From contig JAEYTL010000037.1 of NCBI GenBank assembly GCA_023434025.1, positions 103,158-167,157 on the forward strand: a DNA stretch of 64,000 nt, given 5' to 3'. The translations under genes were made by a program, and so were the position numbers. Shown here piece after piece: positions 1-9,693 of this stretch. Each line of letters begins with the position of its first letter. The stretch's first letter is position 1. This DNA is from Bacteroidota bacterium (lineage in GTDB: Bacteria; Bacteroidota; Bacteroidia; Flavobacteriales; Flavobacteriaceae). Below the pieces are notes generated by a model. It worked only from the letters and a program-made list of their open reading frames with translations, was not told where the DNA came from and did not search any database.

Positions 1-89
1 CGTTTATTTTTGCAAAGGTAAAAAAGATATCGTCAAAACTTCTGCTTATACAACTGTTAATTAATAGCTGTCAATTGAAAACGTTTTTC

Positions 90-97
90 TATTTTTG
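90..97 (+). promoter_or_regulatory. Bacteroidota-type -7 box before the first T9SS gene
   Basis: TATTTTTG matches the TAnnTTTG -7 consensus of Bacteroidota and lies 17 bases before the ATG at 115. A second match is at 5-12. No TTG sits at the expected 17-23 bp spacing upstream of 90, so this is a weak call from the -7 element alone. Confidence 0.3.
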
Positions 98-114
98 ATT
101 AAAATTCAAAATAG

Positions 115-3100
115 ATGAAAAAAAACCTACTCTTATTCCTTTTCATTCAATGTTCATTTGTTTTTGCTCAATTTAATTCAACGGCTCCCTGGATGGATAA
201 TGTCCGGAAAGAAGACAATAAAGAAGCATCCCTGGATGAAATCAAAAAAGCCTTTGATGATTATTGGCAGGGTAAAAATCATAAAGCAAGAGGAAGTGGT
301 TACAAACCCTTTATGCGATGGGAAACCCATTGGCGTAATAAAGTGGATGAAAACGGCTACCTGATAACGCCTGCTCAACTGTGGGAGGCATGGAATCAAA
401 AACGCAACAGACTTTTGAGCCGTGATGAAATACAGAATGATAGTAGTAACTGGGAACCTCTCGGGCCTTTTAATCATATAAACACCGGTTCCTGGTCTTC
501 CGGGCAAGGCAGGGTGAATGTAGTGATGGTTGACCCCAATAACGCCAATACAATATACATCGGTGCACCTGCCGGCGGAATTTGGAAATCTACTGATGCA
601 GGACAAAACTGGACACCTTTATCGGATTACCTTCCGCAAATTGGTGTTTCCGGAATTGCTATTGACCATACCAATTCGGATATTATTTACATTGCAACCG
701 GAGATAAAGATGCCAGTGATACCTATTCAATTGGAGTGTTAAAATCGGTTGATGGCGGGCAGACATGGAACACAACCGGCCTGACCTTTACCAATACATC
801 TACCGTAGCTGCCGATATGTTTATGCATCCTGACAATCCTTCCGTTTTGTGGGTAGCTACCAGTGCCGGGCTTTACAAAACAACCAATGGCGGCATTACC
901 TGGACAAATACACTCAGCGGTAATGTAAAAGATTTAAAGCTCAAACCGGGTAATCCGGACGTTGTATATGCGGTTACAAACAATCGGTTTTATCGTTCAA
1001 CCAACGGGGGAAACAGTTTTACGATGATTACTGCTGGTATGCCGGCAAATTCCGGACGATTGATTATTGATGTAACACCGGCTAACCCGGAATATGTTTA
1101 CGTGCTCAGTGCCAGAACCAATTGGAGCCATCAGGGACTTTATAAATCAACCAACTCGGGATTGAATTTTAATCTTACACAAAATACGGTAGATATATTT
1201 GAAGCCAATCAGGCTTGGTTTGATCTGGCTTTAGCTGTTTCAGATACCAATCCGGAAGAAGTTTATACAGGTGTTTTAAACGTATGGAAATCGTCTGATG
1301 GCGGAAATAACTTTACAAAAATCAGCAATTGGTCTAATCCGTTTGAAGCGACTTATACACATGCAGATATCCATTTTTTGCGTTTTTATGACGGGGTTTT
1401 GTACTGCGGAAGCGATGGAGGGATTTACGTGTCACACGATAATGCCGCTTCCTTTACCGATTTAACCGCAACGGCTCAGATCGGACAGTTTTATCGAATT
1501 GCCGTTTCAAAACAATCCAGCTCTAAAATAGCCGGAGGACTCCAAGACAATGGGGGCTATGCTTTTAGCAACAGTCAATGGAAAAACTTTTACGGGGCAG
1601 ATGGAATGGAAACAGCTATTGATCCGAACAACAGTAACAAATACTATGGTTTCATTCAAAATGGTGGCGGATTGTATTATACCAACAATGCCGGAGCTTC
1701 ACTTTCAGGAGCAATCGGAGCACCGGACGGAGAGAGTGGTAATTGGATTACACCTTTGGTTTTTAATTCGGCCGGAGAATTATTTGCCGGCTATTCCAGC
1801 TTGTATAAACTGGTCAATGGTTCCTGGCAAAATGTTTCTGTAAACACTTTTTTTAATGGCAATATTGAACAGGTAATTGTTGACCCTTCCAATGATGATA
1901 TCATGTATATAGGTGATGGAAGTGATTTGTATAAAAGCACAGACAGGGGAGTGACGTTTACCTATTTTTTTTCATTCCCGTCTGATATTACCTCCATCGA
2001 AGTAAATGTTCACCAGAATAATATCGTTTATGTTACAACGGCAGGAATAAACGGACTTGTTGCAAAATCAACGAATGGCGGAATTTCTTTCACAAGTATT
2101 ACAGAAGGGTTGCCCAACATCGGGAAAAATGTTTTAAAGCACCAGTCAAACCACCCGTTAAACCCTATTTATGTGGGAACCAGTCTGGGGGTATATTACC
2201 GTGATGATTCTATGAATACATGGATACCGTATGATACAAATTTGCCTAATGTAGCCGTAACCGATATAGAAATTCATGAGTTAGACGGAAAAATTGTAGC
2301 CTCAACATACGGAAGAGGTGTTTGGCAATCACCCGTTCCGATCCAATTAGCTGAAAGTGAAATTGCTCTGCTTGGGATTGAAAGCCCTGCAGCTTTAACA
2401 ATAAACTGTAATGTGAATAGTCTTTCTTTTTTGGTAAAAAATACAGGTTCTTCTGCTATTACAGACTTTGCGATTCATTATTCCATCAACGGTAACGAAG
2501 CAATATACAACTGGAACGGAAATTTACCATCACAAACCAATACACTGGTAGAAATTCCAAACATTGTGTTTGCAAGAGGAGTATCAAGTATTCAGGCTAA
2601 TGTTGTGATGACCAATGATGCGTTTTCAAATAACAATGCATTGACCCTTAGGATTTTAAATAACGACAGCGGTCTGGTGGGTGAAATCAATACCTTTGAA
2701 ACAGAAGAATCAAGTTTGTTGTCTGCTCATGAAGGAACAGAGAACGGCTGGCAGCGAGGAGTGCCAACAGGAATTCTGCTTAACCAGGCATCATCCGGAT
2801 CAAAGGTTTATGGGACCAACCTGAGCGGAAATTACTCGGATAACACCAAAGCCTTTTTATATTCGCAATGCTATGATTTAACGCAAATTACAAATCCGGT
2901 CATGCGATTTAAAATGGCGTTTGATATAGAGCAAAACTGGGATGTGCTTTATGTAGAATATTCCACGGATTTTGGTGAAAACTGGGCCGTTTTAGGAACG
3001 GCTGATGATCCGGACTGGTATAACAGTAGCCGAAATCCGCAAACAGCCAATGACTGCGAAATTTGTCCGGGAGCCCAATGGACCGGAACAAACACAAACT

Positions 3101-3495
3101 TAACAGAGTACAGTTATATGCTGAACGCCTTTACTGACGAAAATAATATTATATTCAGATTTGTATTTCATTCAGATTATATGATTACACAGGAAGGTGT
3201 CGTTATTGATGATTTTGTAATCGACGGAACCTTGTCAACACAAGGTTTTGCAACTCATTCGATTGTGGTTTATCCTAACCCCACGAATGGGGTGTTTACA
3301 GTGTCTTACGGTAATTTTAAACCGCAGGAAATAGAGGTTTATGATGTAACCGGTAAAAGAGTATTAACGGTTGATAACCGTCAGTTGACCGAAAACAATA
3401 CGGTATTGAATTTATCGCACGTTTCAAACGGGATTTATTTCATCAAAATTTTGAATGAAAACAGCCAGTCTGTTAAACGAATAATTAAAAACTAA
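115..3495 (+). CDS. Secreted BNR/sortilin-like beta-propeller protein with T9SS sorting domain
   Basis: 1126 aa. Residues 1-18 form a typical signal peptide ending FVFA before Gln19. About residues 140-760 carry repeated Asp-box (BNR) motifs such as STDAGQNW, SVDGGQTW, TTNGGITW, STNGGNSF and STNGGISF, as in sialidase/Vps10 propellers. About residues 860-1040 look like a jelly-roll or MAM-like module. The last ~80 residues (VYPNPTNG, YDVTGKRV, NGIYFIKI, final KRIIKN) are a type A T9SS C-terminal domain, so the protein should be exported by Sec and then moved to the surface or outside by T9SS. Catalytic sialidase residues were not recognised, so the propeller may only bind or scaffold. It lies 3 nt before the M13 peptidase gene, suggesting cotranscription. 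Confidence 0.88.
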   Translation: MKKNLLLFLFIQCSFVFAQFNSTAPWMDNVRKEDNKEASLDEIKKAFDDYWQGKNHKARGSGYKPFMRWETHWRNKVDENGYLITPAQLWEAWNQKRNRLLSRDEIQNDSSNWEPLGPFNHINTGSWSSGQGRVNVVMVDPNNANTIYIGAPAGGIWKSTDAGQNWTPLSDYLPQIGVSGIAIDHTNSDIIYIATGDKDASDTYSIGVLKSVDGGQTWNTTGLTFTNTSTVAADMFMHPDNPSVLWVATSAGLYKTTNGGITWTNTLSGNVKDLKLKPGNPDVVYAVTNNRFYRSTNGGNSFTMITAGMPANSGRLIIDVTPANPEYVYVLSARTNWSHQGLYKSTNSGLNFNLTQNTVDIFEANQAWFDLALAVSDTNPEEVYTGVLNVWKSSDGGNNFTKISNWSNPFEATYTHADIHFLRFYDGVLYCGSDGGIYVSHDNAASFTDLTATAQIGQFYRIAVSKQSSSKIAGGLQDNGGYAFSNSQWKNFYGADGMETAIDPNNSNKYYGFIQNGGGLYYTNNAGASLSGAIGAPDGESGNWITPLVFNSAGELFAGYSSLYKLVNGSWQNVSVNTFFNGNIEQVIVDPSNDDIMYIGDGSDLYKSTDRGVTFTYFFSFPSDITSIEVNVHQNNIVYVTTAGINGLVAKSTNGGISFTSITEGLPNIGKNVLKHQSNHPLNPIYVGTSLGVYYRDDSMNTWIPYDTNLPNVAVTDIEIHELDGKIVASTYGRGVWQSPVPIQLAESEIALLGIESPAALTINCNVNSLSFLVKNTGSSAITDFAIHYSINGNEAIYNWNGNLPSQTNTLVEIPNIVFARGVSSIQANVVMTNDAFSNNNALTLRILNNDSGLVGEINTFETEESSLLSAHEGTENGWQRGVPTGILLNQASSGSKVYGTNLSGNYSDNTKAFLYSQCYDLTQITNPVMRFKMAFDIEQNWDVLYVEYSTDFGENWAVLGTADDPDWYNSSRNPQTANDCEICPGAQWTGTNTNLTEYSYMLNAFTDENNIIFRFVFHSDYMITQEGVVIDDFVIDGTLSTQGFATHSIVVYPNPTNGVFTVSYGNFKPQEIEVYDVTGKRVLTVDNRQLTENNTVLNLSHVSNGIYFIKILNENSQSVKRIIKN

Positions 3496-3498
3496 CAA

Positions 3499-5553
3499 AT
3501 GAACACAATTAAAAAGAACCTTTTATGTGTTGTGGCTGTTTCTGCAATTACGGGCGGATTTGCTCAGGACACACAAAAAGAAATGATTGGAATCAATTTG
3601 GAATATATGGATACATCCGTTAAGCCAAGTGATGATTTTTTCAGGTATGTAAACGGAAAATGGTTAGACAAAACCGATATACCGGCAGACAGAACCCGTT
3701 GGGGAAGCTTTGATGAGCTTCGCAAAAAAACCGACGACGATATGAAAGTAATACTTAATGAAGCATTGCAGAATCCTGCTTATACAGCAAACACAGATCA
3801 GGGAAAAGCTCTCAATCTTTATCGTTCGATCATGGATACGGTTTCAAGAAATAAACAGGGAATCAAACCCCTGAAGCCCTATCTGGACAAAATAAATTCC
3901 GTGAAAAACATAGCCGATTTAAGGAAGTTCTTAATTGAAATGGAAACACAGGGAGGAATTGGGTTTTTTGGGGTGAATGTAGGAACAGATGCCAAAAACA
4001 GTAACCGGAATGTGGTGAGTGTCGGTTTGGGGAGCTTAGGTTTACCCGATAGGGATTATTATGTTTCCAATGAAGCCGATAGCAAGGAAAAAAGAGAAAA
4101 ATACCATGCCCACCTCATCAAAATGATGGGTTATTTGGGCGAAAAACCGGCTCAGGCGAAAGCAAGTGCCGATAAAATTCTAGCTCTGGAGATAGCCCTT
4201 GCAACACCTCGTTTAGATCGTGTTGAAAGAAGAGACAGGCGAAAAACCTATAACCCGATGACAATCGCAGACTTACAAAAATTAACACCGTCTGTCAATT
4301 GGAGTGAATATTTAAAAGGCGTAGGATTGCCGTTAGTTGATACGCTTATCGTATCGCAACCCAAGTATATGACAGCATTGGAATCAATCTTTAAAGAAAA
4401 TAAGGTAGAAGACTGGAAAGCCTATATGCGTTGGACTTTATTAAATCGTTCGTCCGGAATGCTTTCCACCGAAATAAGCGATGCCAACTGGGTGTTTTTT
4501 GGAAAAACACTTACCGGTGCGGTTCAGCAAAGACCATTGGACGAAAGGGCCTTGCAAACCGTTAACGGATCATTTGGTGAGGCCTTAGGAAAAATTTACG
4601 TTGAAAAAAAGTTTCCGGCAGAAGCTAAAGCAAAAGCCAGAAAAATGATTGACAATGTGTTTTTGGCCTTTGAAAACCGCATTAATAATTTGCCTTGGAT
4701 GGCTAAATCAACCAAACAGAATGCCATTGAAAAACTAAAAAAATCAAATGTAAAAATAGGTTATCCGGATAAGTGGAAAGATTATTCAAAAGTGACTATT
4801 GTTGCTCCTTCGGCTGGCGGAACCTATTTTGATAATATGAAAAACATCACGCGATGGAGAAATGCTGAGAATTTTGGAAAATTGAATAAACCGGTTGATA
4901 AAACCGAATGGTTTATGTCTCCGCAAACAGTGAATGCTTATTATAATCCGTCTTATAATGAAATTGTTTTTCCGGCCGCCATTCTCCAGCCGCCGTTTTA
5001 TGATTACCGAGCAGATGAAGCTGTGAATTATGGCGGAATCGGTGCAGTAATCGGGCATGAGATTTCACACGGTTTTGACGACAGCGGTTCCCGTTATAAT
5101 GCCGACGGAAATTTGGTAAACTGGTGGAGCGATGAAGATTTAAAACAATTTACAGATCTGGGCGGAGCTTTGGCAGATCAGTATTCACAACTGGAACCCC
5201 TGCCGGGAATTTTTGTGGACGGTAAGTTTACGTTAGGTGAAAATATTGGCGATCTAGGTGGGGTGAATGCGGCCTTAGACGGTTTGAAAATCCATTTAAA
5301 ACAAACCGGAAACCCGGGTCTGATTGATGGATTTACCCCTGAGCAACGCTTTTTTATTTCGTGGGCAACAATCTGGAGAAGCAAGGCTAGGGATGAAGCA
5401 ATCAAAAATTTAGTGAAAACCGATTCACATTCTCCGGGGCAATACCGGGCTTATGTTCCGCTTCAGAATGTGGATGCTTTTTATGAAGCGTTCAGCATCA
5501 AACCGGGCGATGGCATGTACCTTCCTGAAGACAAAAGGGTGCGGATTTGGTAA
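3499..5553 (+). CDS. pepO: M13 family zinc metallopeptidase (neprilysin/PepO-like)
   Basis: 684 aa, the usual length for bacterial M13 enzymes. A signal peptide (MNTIKKNLLC to GGFA|Q) predicts export. The N-terminal half begins with the M13_N motif DDFFRYVNGKW. The catalytic half has NAYYNPSYNEI, the zinc motif HEISH (His520, Glu521, His524) within GHEISHGFDDSG, and the third ligand Glu581 in ENIGDLGG. The protein ends RVRIW, close to the usual CRVW-type end of the family, so it looks complete and active. It probably degrades peptides in the periplasm or outside the cell. It starts 3 nt after the T9SS propeller gene and is followed by a strong terminator at 5668, which makes a two-gene transcript likely. 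Confidence 0.93.
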   Translation: MNTIKKNLLCVVAVSAITGGFAQDTQKEMIGINLEYMDTSVKPSDDFFRYVNGKWLDKTDIPADRTRWGSFDELRKKTDDDMKVILNEALQNPAYTANTDQGKALNLYRSIMDTVSRNKQGIKPLKPYLDKINSVKNIADLRKFLIEMETQGGIGFFGVNVGTDAKNSNRNVVSVGLGSLGLPDRDYYVSNEADSKEKREKYHAHLIKMMGYLGEKPAQAKASADKILALEIALATPRLDRVERRDRRKTYNPMTIADLQKLTPSVNWSEYLKGVGLPLVDTLIVSQPKYMTALESIFKENKVEDWKAYMRWTLLNRSSGMLSTEISDANWVFFGKTLTGAVQQRPLDERALQTVNGSFGEALGKIYVEKKFPAEAKAKARKMIDNVFLAFENRINNLPWMAKSTKQNAIEKLKKSNVKIGYPDKWKDYSKVTIVAPSAGGTYFDNMKNITRWRNAENFGKLNKPVDKTEWFMSPQTVNAYYNPSYNEIVFPAAILQPPFYDYRADEAVNYGGIGAVIGHEISHGFDDSGSRYNADGNLVNWWSDEDLKQFTDLGGALADQYSQLEPLPGIFVDGKFTLGENIGDLGGVNAALDGLKIHLKQTGNPGLIDGFTPEQRFFISWATIWRSKARDEAIKNLVKTDSHSPGQYRAYVPLQNVDAFYEAFSIKPGDGMYLPEDKRVRIW

Positions 5554-5667
5554 AAACATAAAATATTGTTAATCAACGCAATAATTTTTTAAACTCTACG
5601 TTGTAACTCAACAATCATTTGCTTAAGGCAAGTTAGAGTTAGTTAAATTTTGTTTTGGTGTTTTGAA

Positions 5668-5703
5668 AAAGGCGTTCCGGAAATTGTTTCGGGAACGCCT
5701 TTT
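5668..5703 (+). terminator. Rho-independent terminator after the M13 peptidase
   Basis: An 11-bp perfect stem, AAAGGCGTTCC with GGAACGCCTTT, around a 13-nt loop and ending in a T run. It is A-rich on the other side as well, so it could also stop the convergent alcohol dehydrogenase transcript. Confidence 0.85.
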
Positions 5704-5755
5704 GAATTTTATGCTGAACACGTTTCATTATCTTTTTTCAATACTTCAGCGATAT

Positions 5756-6922
5756 TTAATAACTCATCTCAACAATTTGTCTTACTTTTTCCAGCGTAAT
5801 GTTTTGTTTTTCTCCCATTGCTTTCCAGCCCCTTTCTTCAAATCGATTGACAATAAAGTCAGCTGATTTTTGATAGTCTGAAGTATAATTGGAAAGTTTG
5901 GTATCCATTCCCATTTTGTGAAGGAATTCTACGGTTTTTTCAATAGCCAGAGCGGCTTTTTCTTCAACAGTGTTTCCGGATATTTTCCAAACACGCTCAC
6001 CGTATTGAGCTAATTTTTCTTTCTTTGTTTCAAACAGGACACGGTATAAGTTCGGACCGATAATGGCCAGTGTCCGGGCATGATCAATTTCGTATAATGC
6101 GGTTAATTCATGTCCGATCATGTGCGTTGCCCAATCACCGGGAACCCCTTTTTGAATTAATCCGTTTAATGCCATGGTGGCACACCACATAAAATTGGAA
6201 GCCAATTTATAGTCGGCGGGGTGTTGAACAACATCCGGGCCAACTTCAATAAGGGTTTGCAGGATACTTTCGGCAAAACGATCCTGCAAAAGAGCATCAT
6301 GCGGGTAGGTCAGGTATTGTTCCATCACATGTGTAAATGCATCAACAACTCCGTTTTCCAATTGTCTTTTGGGTAACGAAGCCACTACGGTTGGATCGCA
6401 GATGGAAAATTTAGGGAACAAAGCACTTCCGCCCAGGGTTAACTTTTCTTGTGTAGCTTCGATGGTGACAACCGCTCCGGAATTCATTTCGCTTCCGGTT
6501 GCCGGTAAAGTTAAAACTGTTCCGAATGGAATGACTTTGGAAATATCTTTGAACAAAATTCGCTTTTTCAGAATTTCTACGGCATCACCTTCAAAATGAA
6601 CCGCACCGGAAATAAATTTCACACCGTCAATCACGCTTCCGCCTCCTACAGCCAGAATGAAATTGACTTTTTCATTGCGAATGATTTCTACCGCTTTCAT
6701 CAGGGTTTCATAACGCGGATTGGGCTCAATACCGCCAAATTCAATTGTTTCAAAGCCTGCAAGAGCCGATTTTACCTGCTCGTAAACCCCGTTTTTAAAA
6801 ATACTTCCTCCTCCGTAAGCCAATAAAATTTTACTGCCGGCCGGAACTAATTCATGTAATTTAGCAATCTGACCCTTTCCAAAAATATAATTTGTCGGGT
6901 TGTATAATTCAAAATTTGTCAT
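5756..6922 (-). CDS. yqhD: Iron-containing alcohol dehydrogenase, YqhD type
   Basis: 388 aa, almost the length of E. coli YqhD. It follows that enzyme along its whole length: FGKGQI, the nucleotide-binding GGGSI and AVGGGSVIDG, LPATGSEMNSGAVV, the metal-site segment VVDAFTHVMEQY, and GHELTALYEIDHARTLAI with the remaining His ligands. YqhD enzymes are cytosolic, NADPH-dependent and reduce short or toxic aldehydes. The gene stands alone, convergent to the M13 peptidase and divergent from poorly coding DNA, so its regulation cannot be read from context. Start chosen at the only ATG giving the family N-terminus (MTNFELYNPTNYIFGKG). Confidence 0.93.
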   Translation of the reverse strand: MTNFELYNPTNYIFGKGQIAKLHELVPAGSKILLAYGGGSIFKNGVYEQVKSALAGFETIEFGGIEPNPRYETLMKAVEIIRNEKVNFILAVGGGSVIDGVKFISGAVHFEGDAVEILKKRILFKDISKVIPFGTVLTLPATGSEMNSGAVVTIEATQEKLTLGGSALFPKFSICDPTVVASLPKRQLENGVVDAFTHVMEQYLTYPHDALLQDRFAESILQTLIEVGPDVVQHPADYKLASNFMWCATMALNGLIQKGVPGDWATHMIGHELTALYEIDHARTLAIIGPNLYRVLFETKKEKLAQYGERVWKISGNTVEEKAALAIEKTVEFLHKMGMDTKLSNYTSDYQKSADFIVNRFEERGWKAMGEKQNITLEKVRQIVEMSY

Positions 6923-7081
6923 AATGTAATGTTTAAACGTTTAAAAATTAAACCGAAACAAAGTTACAAAACGATAGACGGAACAAGTGGTAAAGGAGTG
7001 TTAAGAGATAAATATAAAAAAATGTTCGAATTTTATATTAACTCACTTTGTTTCCTTAATTTCAGTTGTGTCGGATTCATC

Positions 7082-7264
7082 ATGGGCACTATGACAAACA
7101 CACCAGGGTCTGGCTGCCGCAGACAGCCTGACCCAACTCAATGCTACTACTATAGCTTATACAACAATATATCCGATTGCGATGATGTCATTTATTATTT
7201 GTACGCAGGCTACCGGTTAGTTTTTATAAAAACACAAACTGTTTTTTTTCAGCTGTTTGATTGA
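7082..7264 (+). CDS. Possible small Cys/Tyr-rich protein, unrecognised
   Basis: An open frame of 60 codons from ATG 7082; the frame is open upstream to 6929 and other ATGs lie at 7022 and 7091. The product starts MGTMTNTPGSGCRRQPDPTQ and has a YYY run, three Cys residues (GC, QC, DC) and a hydrophobic tail. I know no family for it. The frame contains a TTG/ATG-rich 5' part with no clear promoter, and the whole 6.9-7.6 kb stretch codes poorly, so it may be chance. The only reasons to list it are the composition, unlike neighbouring non-coding DNA, and the isolation of the region. Confidence 0.2.
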   Translation: MGTMTNTPGSGCRRQPDPTQCYYYSLYNNISDCDDVIYYLYAGYRLVFIKTQTVFFQLFD

Positions 7265-7652
7265 TTTGTTTGAACAATATTCTTTCCACTGCAGTAGCAT
7301 ATTCCGCTGATTTGATTCCTTTTCTTTTTCAGAATAAACGGGTACTTTTTTATAAAGAGCCTTTTCAGGATATTACTCAAAAAAGAAAATTACAGGATAA
7401 CCACCATCTTACCTATTATAACGGTCGAGCAGGCGTTTAAAATACCTATAAATAGTTATTTTCAGGTGATTTTGAATGTAATATTTTTATCCGGTAAAAT
7501 TTACATCACCTTAAAACGGCTGTTTTTTTAAAGTAAGTTCAGCCGGATACAGATGATGCATCTTTTAAATACCCCAAGTTTTAAAACTTGATCGAGCATA
7601 AACCGGAAAGCCGAAAACGGGAAAGAGTAGGCAGAATTAATTTTTAGAAACA
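7265..7652. other. Long leader/intergenic region with hairpins
   Basis: About 390 nt without a convincing gene before the lipoprotein pair. It holds a perfect 16-bp palindrome CAAGTTTTAAAACTTG at 7575-7590 and an imperfect inverted repeat around 7464-7511 (GGTGAT on the left, ACATCACC on the right). These could be operators or a structured 5' leader. No TAnnTTTG promoter was clear. Confidence 0.3.
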
Positions 7653-8330
7653 ATGCGTAAAAACAAGTATTATGAAAAGTTTATCATCCTGTTGATGACT
7701 ATGGTTTTAGGATGGAACACAATCTCTTGTACAGAGGATGGAGACGATGATTCAGGGGGAATCACCGGAGGTGTCAGCCCTTATGGAAGTTGGGTTCGGG
7801 GTAATAACGTGAATTCCTATCTGCATTTTGAAGGCTCAACAGCAATTGCCTGCGTGGGAGGAGTACCAACAACAGGAACGTTTAATGCTGCGGTTCCTTC
7901 GATGACTTTTGTTGTTGGTGGAGAAACCATCGTATTTCCGTTACAGTTTAACAGTAACAATACGTTATTGATGGGAGTGCCGGATCAGGCAATAAACACG
8001 AATACGGCAACCTTATACTATCGGTCAGACACTTTTCCGTGCGATGATAACGGTAACGGGGGAGGTACGGGAAGTACAACTGGCAATGTTGCTTTTTGGA
8101 CACAATCTGATCTTGGTTGCGGTCCGGTCAGTGTATCTATTGCTGGGCAAACAGGTACTATCACAGGGTATTACCAAAGCGGTTCACCCGGATGTGGGGC
8201 ACAATTCAATGCTAACTTTACACTCGCACCCGGAAATTACAGTTACACAGCAAGTTGCGGAAGCTATAATTGGGAAGGTTCTGTAACCATTTCGGCCGGG
8301 CAATGTTCAACCATGAGATTACAAATATAA
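7653..8330 (+). CDS. Putative lipoprotein, unrecognised family
   Basis: 225 aa. The N-terminus MRKNKYYEKFIILLMTMVLG ends in a lipobox-like TISC, then an acidic Asp/Gly-rich linker (EDGDDDSGG), the usual start of Bacteroidota lipoproteins sorted to the outer membrane. The mature part is Gly/Ser/Thr-rich and beta-strand-like, with two regions joined by a GNGGGTGSTTG linker. Its second half has paired Cys residues (GCGPV, GCGAQ, SCGSY, GQCST) that could form disulfides. It is 22 nt upstream of another lipoprotein gene and probably cotranscribed. I recognise no enzymatic motif. Confidence 0.7.
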   Translation: MRKNKYYEKFIILLMTMVLGWNTISCTEDGDDDSGGITGGVSPYGSWVRGNNVNSYLHFEGSTAIACVGGVPTTGTFNAAVPSMTFVVGGETIVFPLQFNSNNTLLMGVPDQAINTNTATLYYRSDTFPCDDNGNGGGTGSTTGNVAFWTQSDLGCGPVSVSIAGQTGTITGYYQSGSPGCGAQFNANFTLAPGNYSYTASCGSYNWEGSVTISAGQCSTMRLQI

Positions 8331-8352
8331 ACGCAAAATCAACTACTTACAG

Positions 8353-9522
8353 ATGAAAACATTTAAAATTCTTAGCTTAGTCAATTTGTTACTTATCCTG
8401 TTTTCCTGTTCATCCGATGATGCAGGACCATCACAAAAAAATTGGGACGAATATGAATTTGCCAAAACATTAGTCGGAACTTATACAGATAATGGGTTTT
8501 CAAACGATGTTGACGGATATGTAACCATTGATAATGGTCGTATCGTGATTGACGTATTATCCGGTAGATTAGTCGGAAACACTCAAAAACAAGGTGATAA
8601 CTATAATATAACCATCACTCAAAAAACAGGTGCTTTTAAAGAGATAAATGCGATTTCCGGTATGATTGATGCCGAGGCTGCTACGCTTTTATTGAGTGGA
8701 ACAGGCGTAAACAGCAGTTCTTTTATGCTGGCAGCAGATTTAGCTACTATTTGGGAGGTCAACCGGACTAAAGCAGCCGTTCATTTTTCACATAGATCAG
8801 GTTGCATTGCTTCTATAACCATAAATGGTGTTACATTAAACGGTTTAAACGGTCACTACGAACAGGATGCTCTCTGCAACCCAATCTATGCCTGGCAGGA
8901 TGAATTGCCGTATAATTATGACGACTTTGATTCAAGAACACTTTGCCATACCGGTACCATCACGGGACTTGATGGAAATCCGCTGACATTTACAGATTGT
9001 AGTGTTGCCCGTTTTATATTAGATAAAAATACTGAATATACTTATGCCGTCAGCTGGAGTAACGGCGAAACGTCAACGGGTCAGTTTACTACGCCCGGGG
9101 GAGGAAAAAGTATGAGGATATGTATTGCAAACGACAATGAATGTACCAGTCAGGAAGAGGGATCCGGGCAGTTAACATTTGACGGTACCGTGATTAATGC
9201 CAATGATTGCATGTCAACGGAAAACAGTTTTTGCAGCAGTGCTGAAATTAATCTTTATATGCCTTTTAGCGGAGGGTCATTTCAACTTTACAAAATGCCC
9301 CGGGAAAACAGTGGCAGCTTTTCGCTGATTAACCCATTGGATGAATACGAACAATGTGAATTATTTGGAATTTTCTATTATAATTCTGTTGAATATGTAT
9401 CGCAGAGTGGCACAATAACCAAAATGGGAGCCAACAACTTTACATTCAATATTGTTGTAAAGCCATATAATTCAGCAAGTCCGACAACCTATAATTTAAC
9501 AGGTTTCGGAACATATCGATAA
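8353..9522 (+). CDS. Putative lipoprotein, unrecognised family
   Basis: 389 aa beginning MKTFKILSLVNLLLILFSCS, a clear lipoprotein signal with lipobox LFSC followed by SSDDAG. The rest is beta-rich with scattered Cys residues (GCIAS, LCNP, LCHTG, DCSVAR, ICIAND, DCMSTENSFCSS). The middle (GCIASITINGVTLNG and the later SCSVARF-like segment) is weakly like the Cys-containing part of the preceding lipoprotein, so the two may share a domain and work together at the cell surface. A terminator follows at 9538, closing a two-gene unit. The downstream kinase-regulator pair reads the same way but after that terminator. Confidence 0.72.
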   Translation: MKTFKILSLVNLLLILFSCSSDDAGPSQKNWDEYEFAKTLVGTYTDNGFSNDVDGYVTIDNGRIVIDVLSGRLVGNTQKQGDNYNITITQKTGAFKEINAISGMIDAEAATLLLSGTGVNSSSFMLAADLATIWEVNRTKAAVHFSHRSGCIASITINGVTLNGLNGHYEQDALCNPIYAWQDELPYNYDDFDSRTLCHTGTITGLDGNPLTFTDCSVARFILDKNTEYTYAVSWSNGETSTGQFTTPGGGKSMRICIANDNECTSQEEGSGQLTFDGTVINANDCMSTENSFCSSAEINLYMPFSGGSFQLYKMPRENSGSFSLINPLDEYEQCELFGIFYYNSVEYVSQSGTITKMGANNFTFNIVVKPYNSASPTTYNLTGFGTYR

Positions 9523-9537
9523 AAACAGTATATTGAA

Positions 9538-9570
9538 AAAGACACCCGTTTTTTAGTAACGGGTGTCTTT
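9538..9570 (+). terminator. Rho-independent terminator
   Basis: Stem AAAGACACCCGTT / AACGGGTGTCTTT (13 bp, perfect) with a 7-nt loop, ending in T residues, just after the lipoprotein stop. Confidence 0.88.
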
Positions 9571-9663
9571 CTTAATGGGCAGCTAAAGTGTATGGCCGCA
9601 ATTTTTAACGTCAAAAGAGCAGGCCGTTATACCTAAAAGATGTATCTTGTGCTAGTGTTTAGC

Positions 9664-9676
9664 AGTTCGTCGAACT
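9664..9676. promoter_or_regulatory. Short palindrome before the kinase gene
   Basis: AGTTCGTCGAACT is a 6+1+6 inverted repeat 18 nt before the GTG start of the sensor kinase. Its place suggests an operator for the paired LuxR-type regulator, but a palindrome of this size can occur by chance. Confidence 0.3.
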
Positions 9677-9693
9677 CAAAAAAATAACCTTTC

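Noticed and set aside
178..606. Long antisense open frame under the T9SS propeller gene, and similar antisense frames elsewhere
   Set aside because: They overlap well-supported genes in other frames and show no protein family features.
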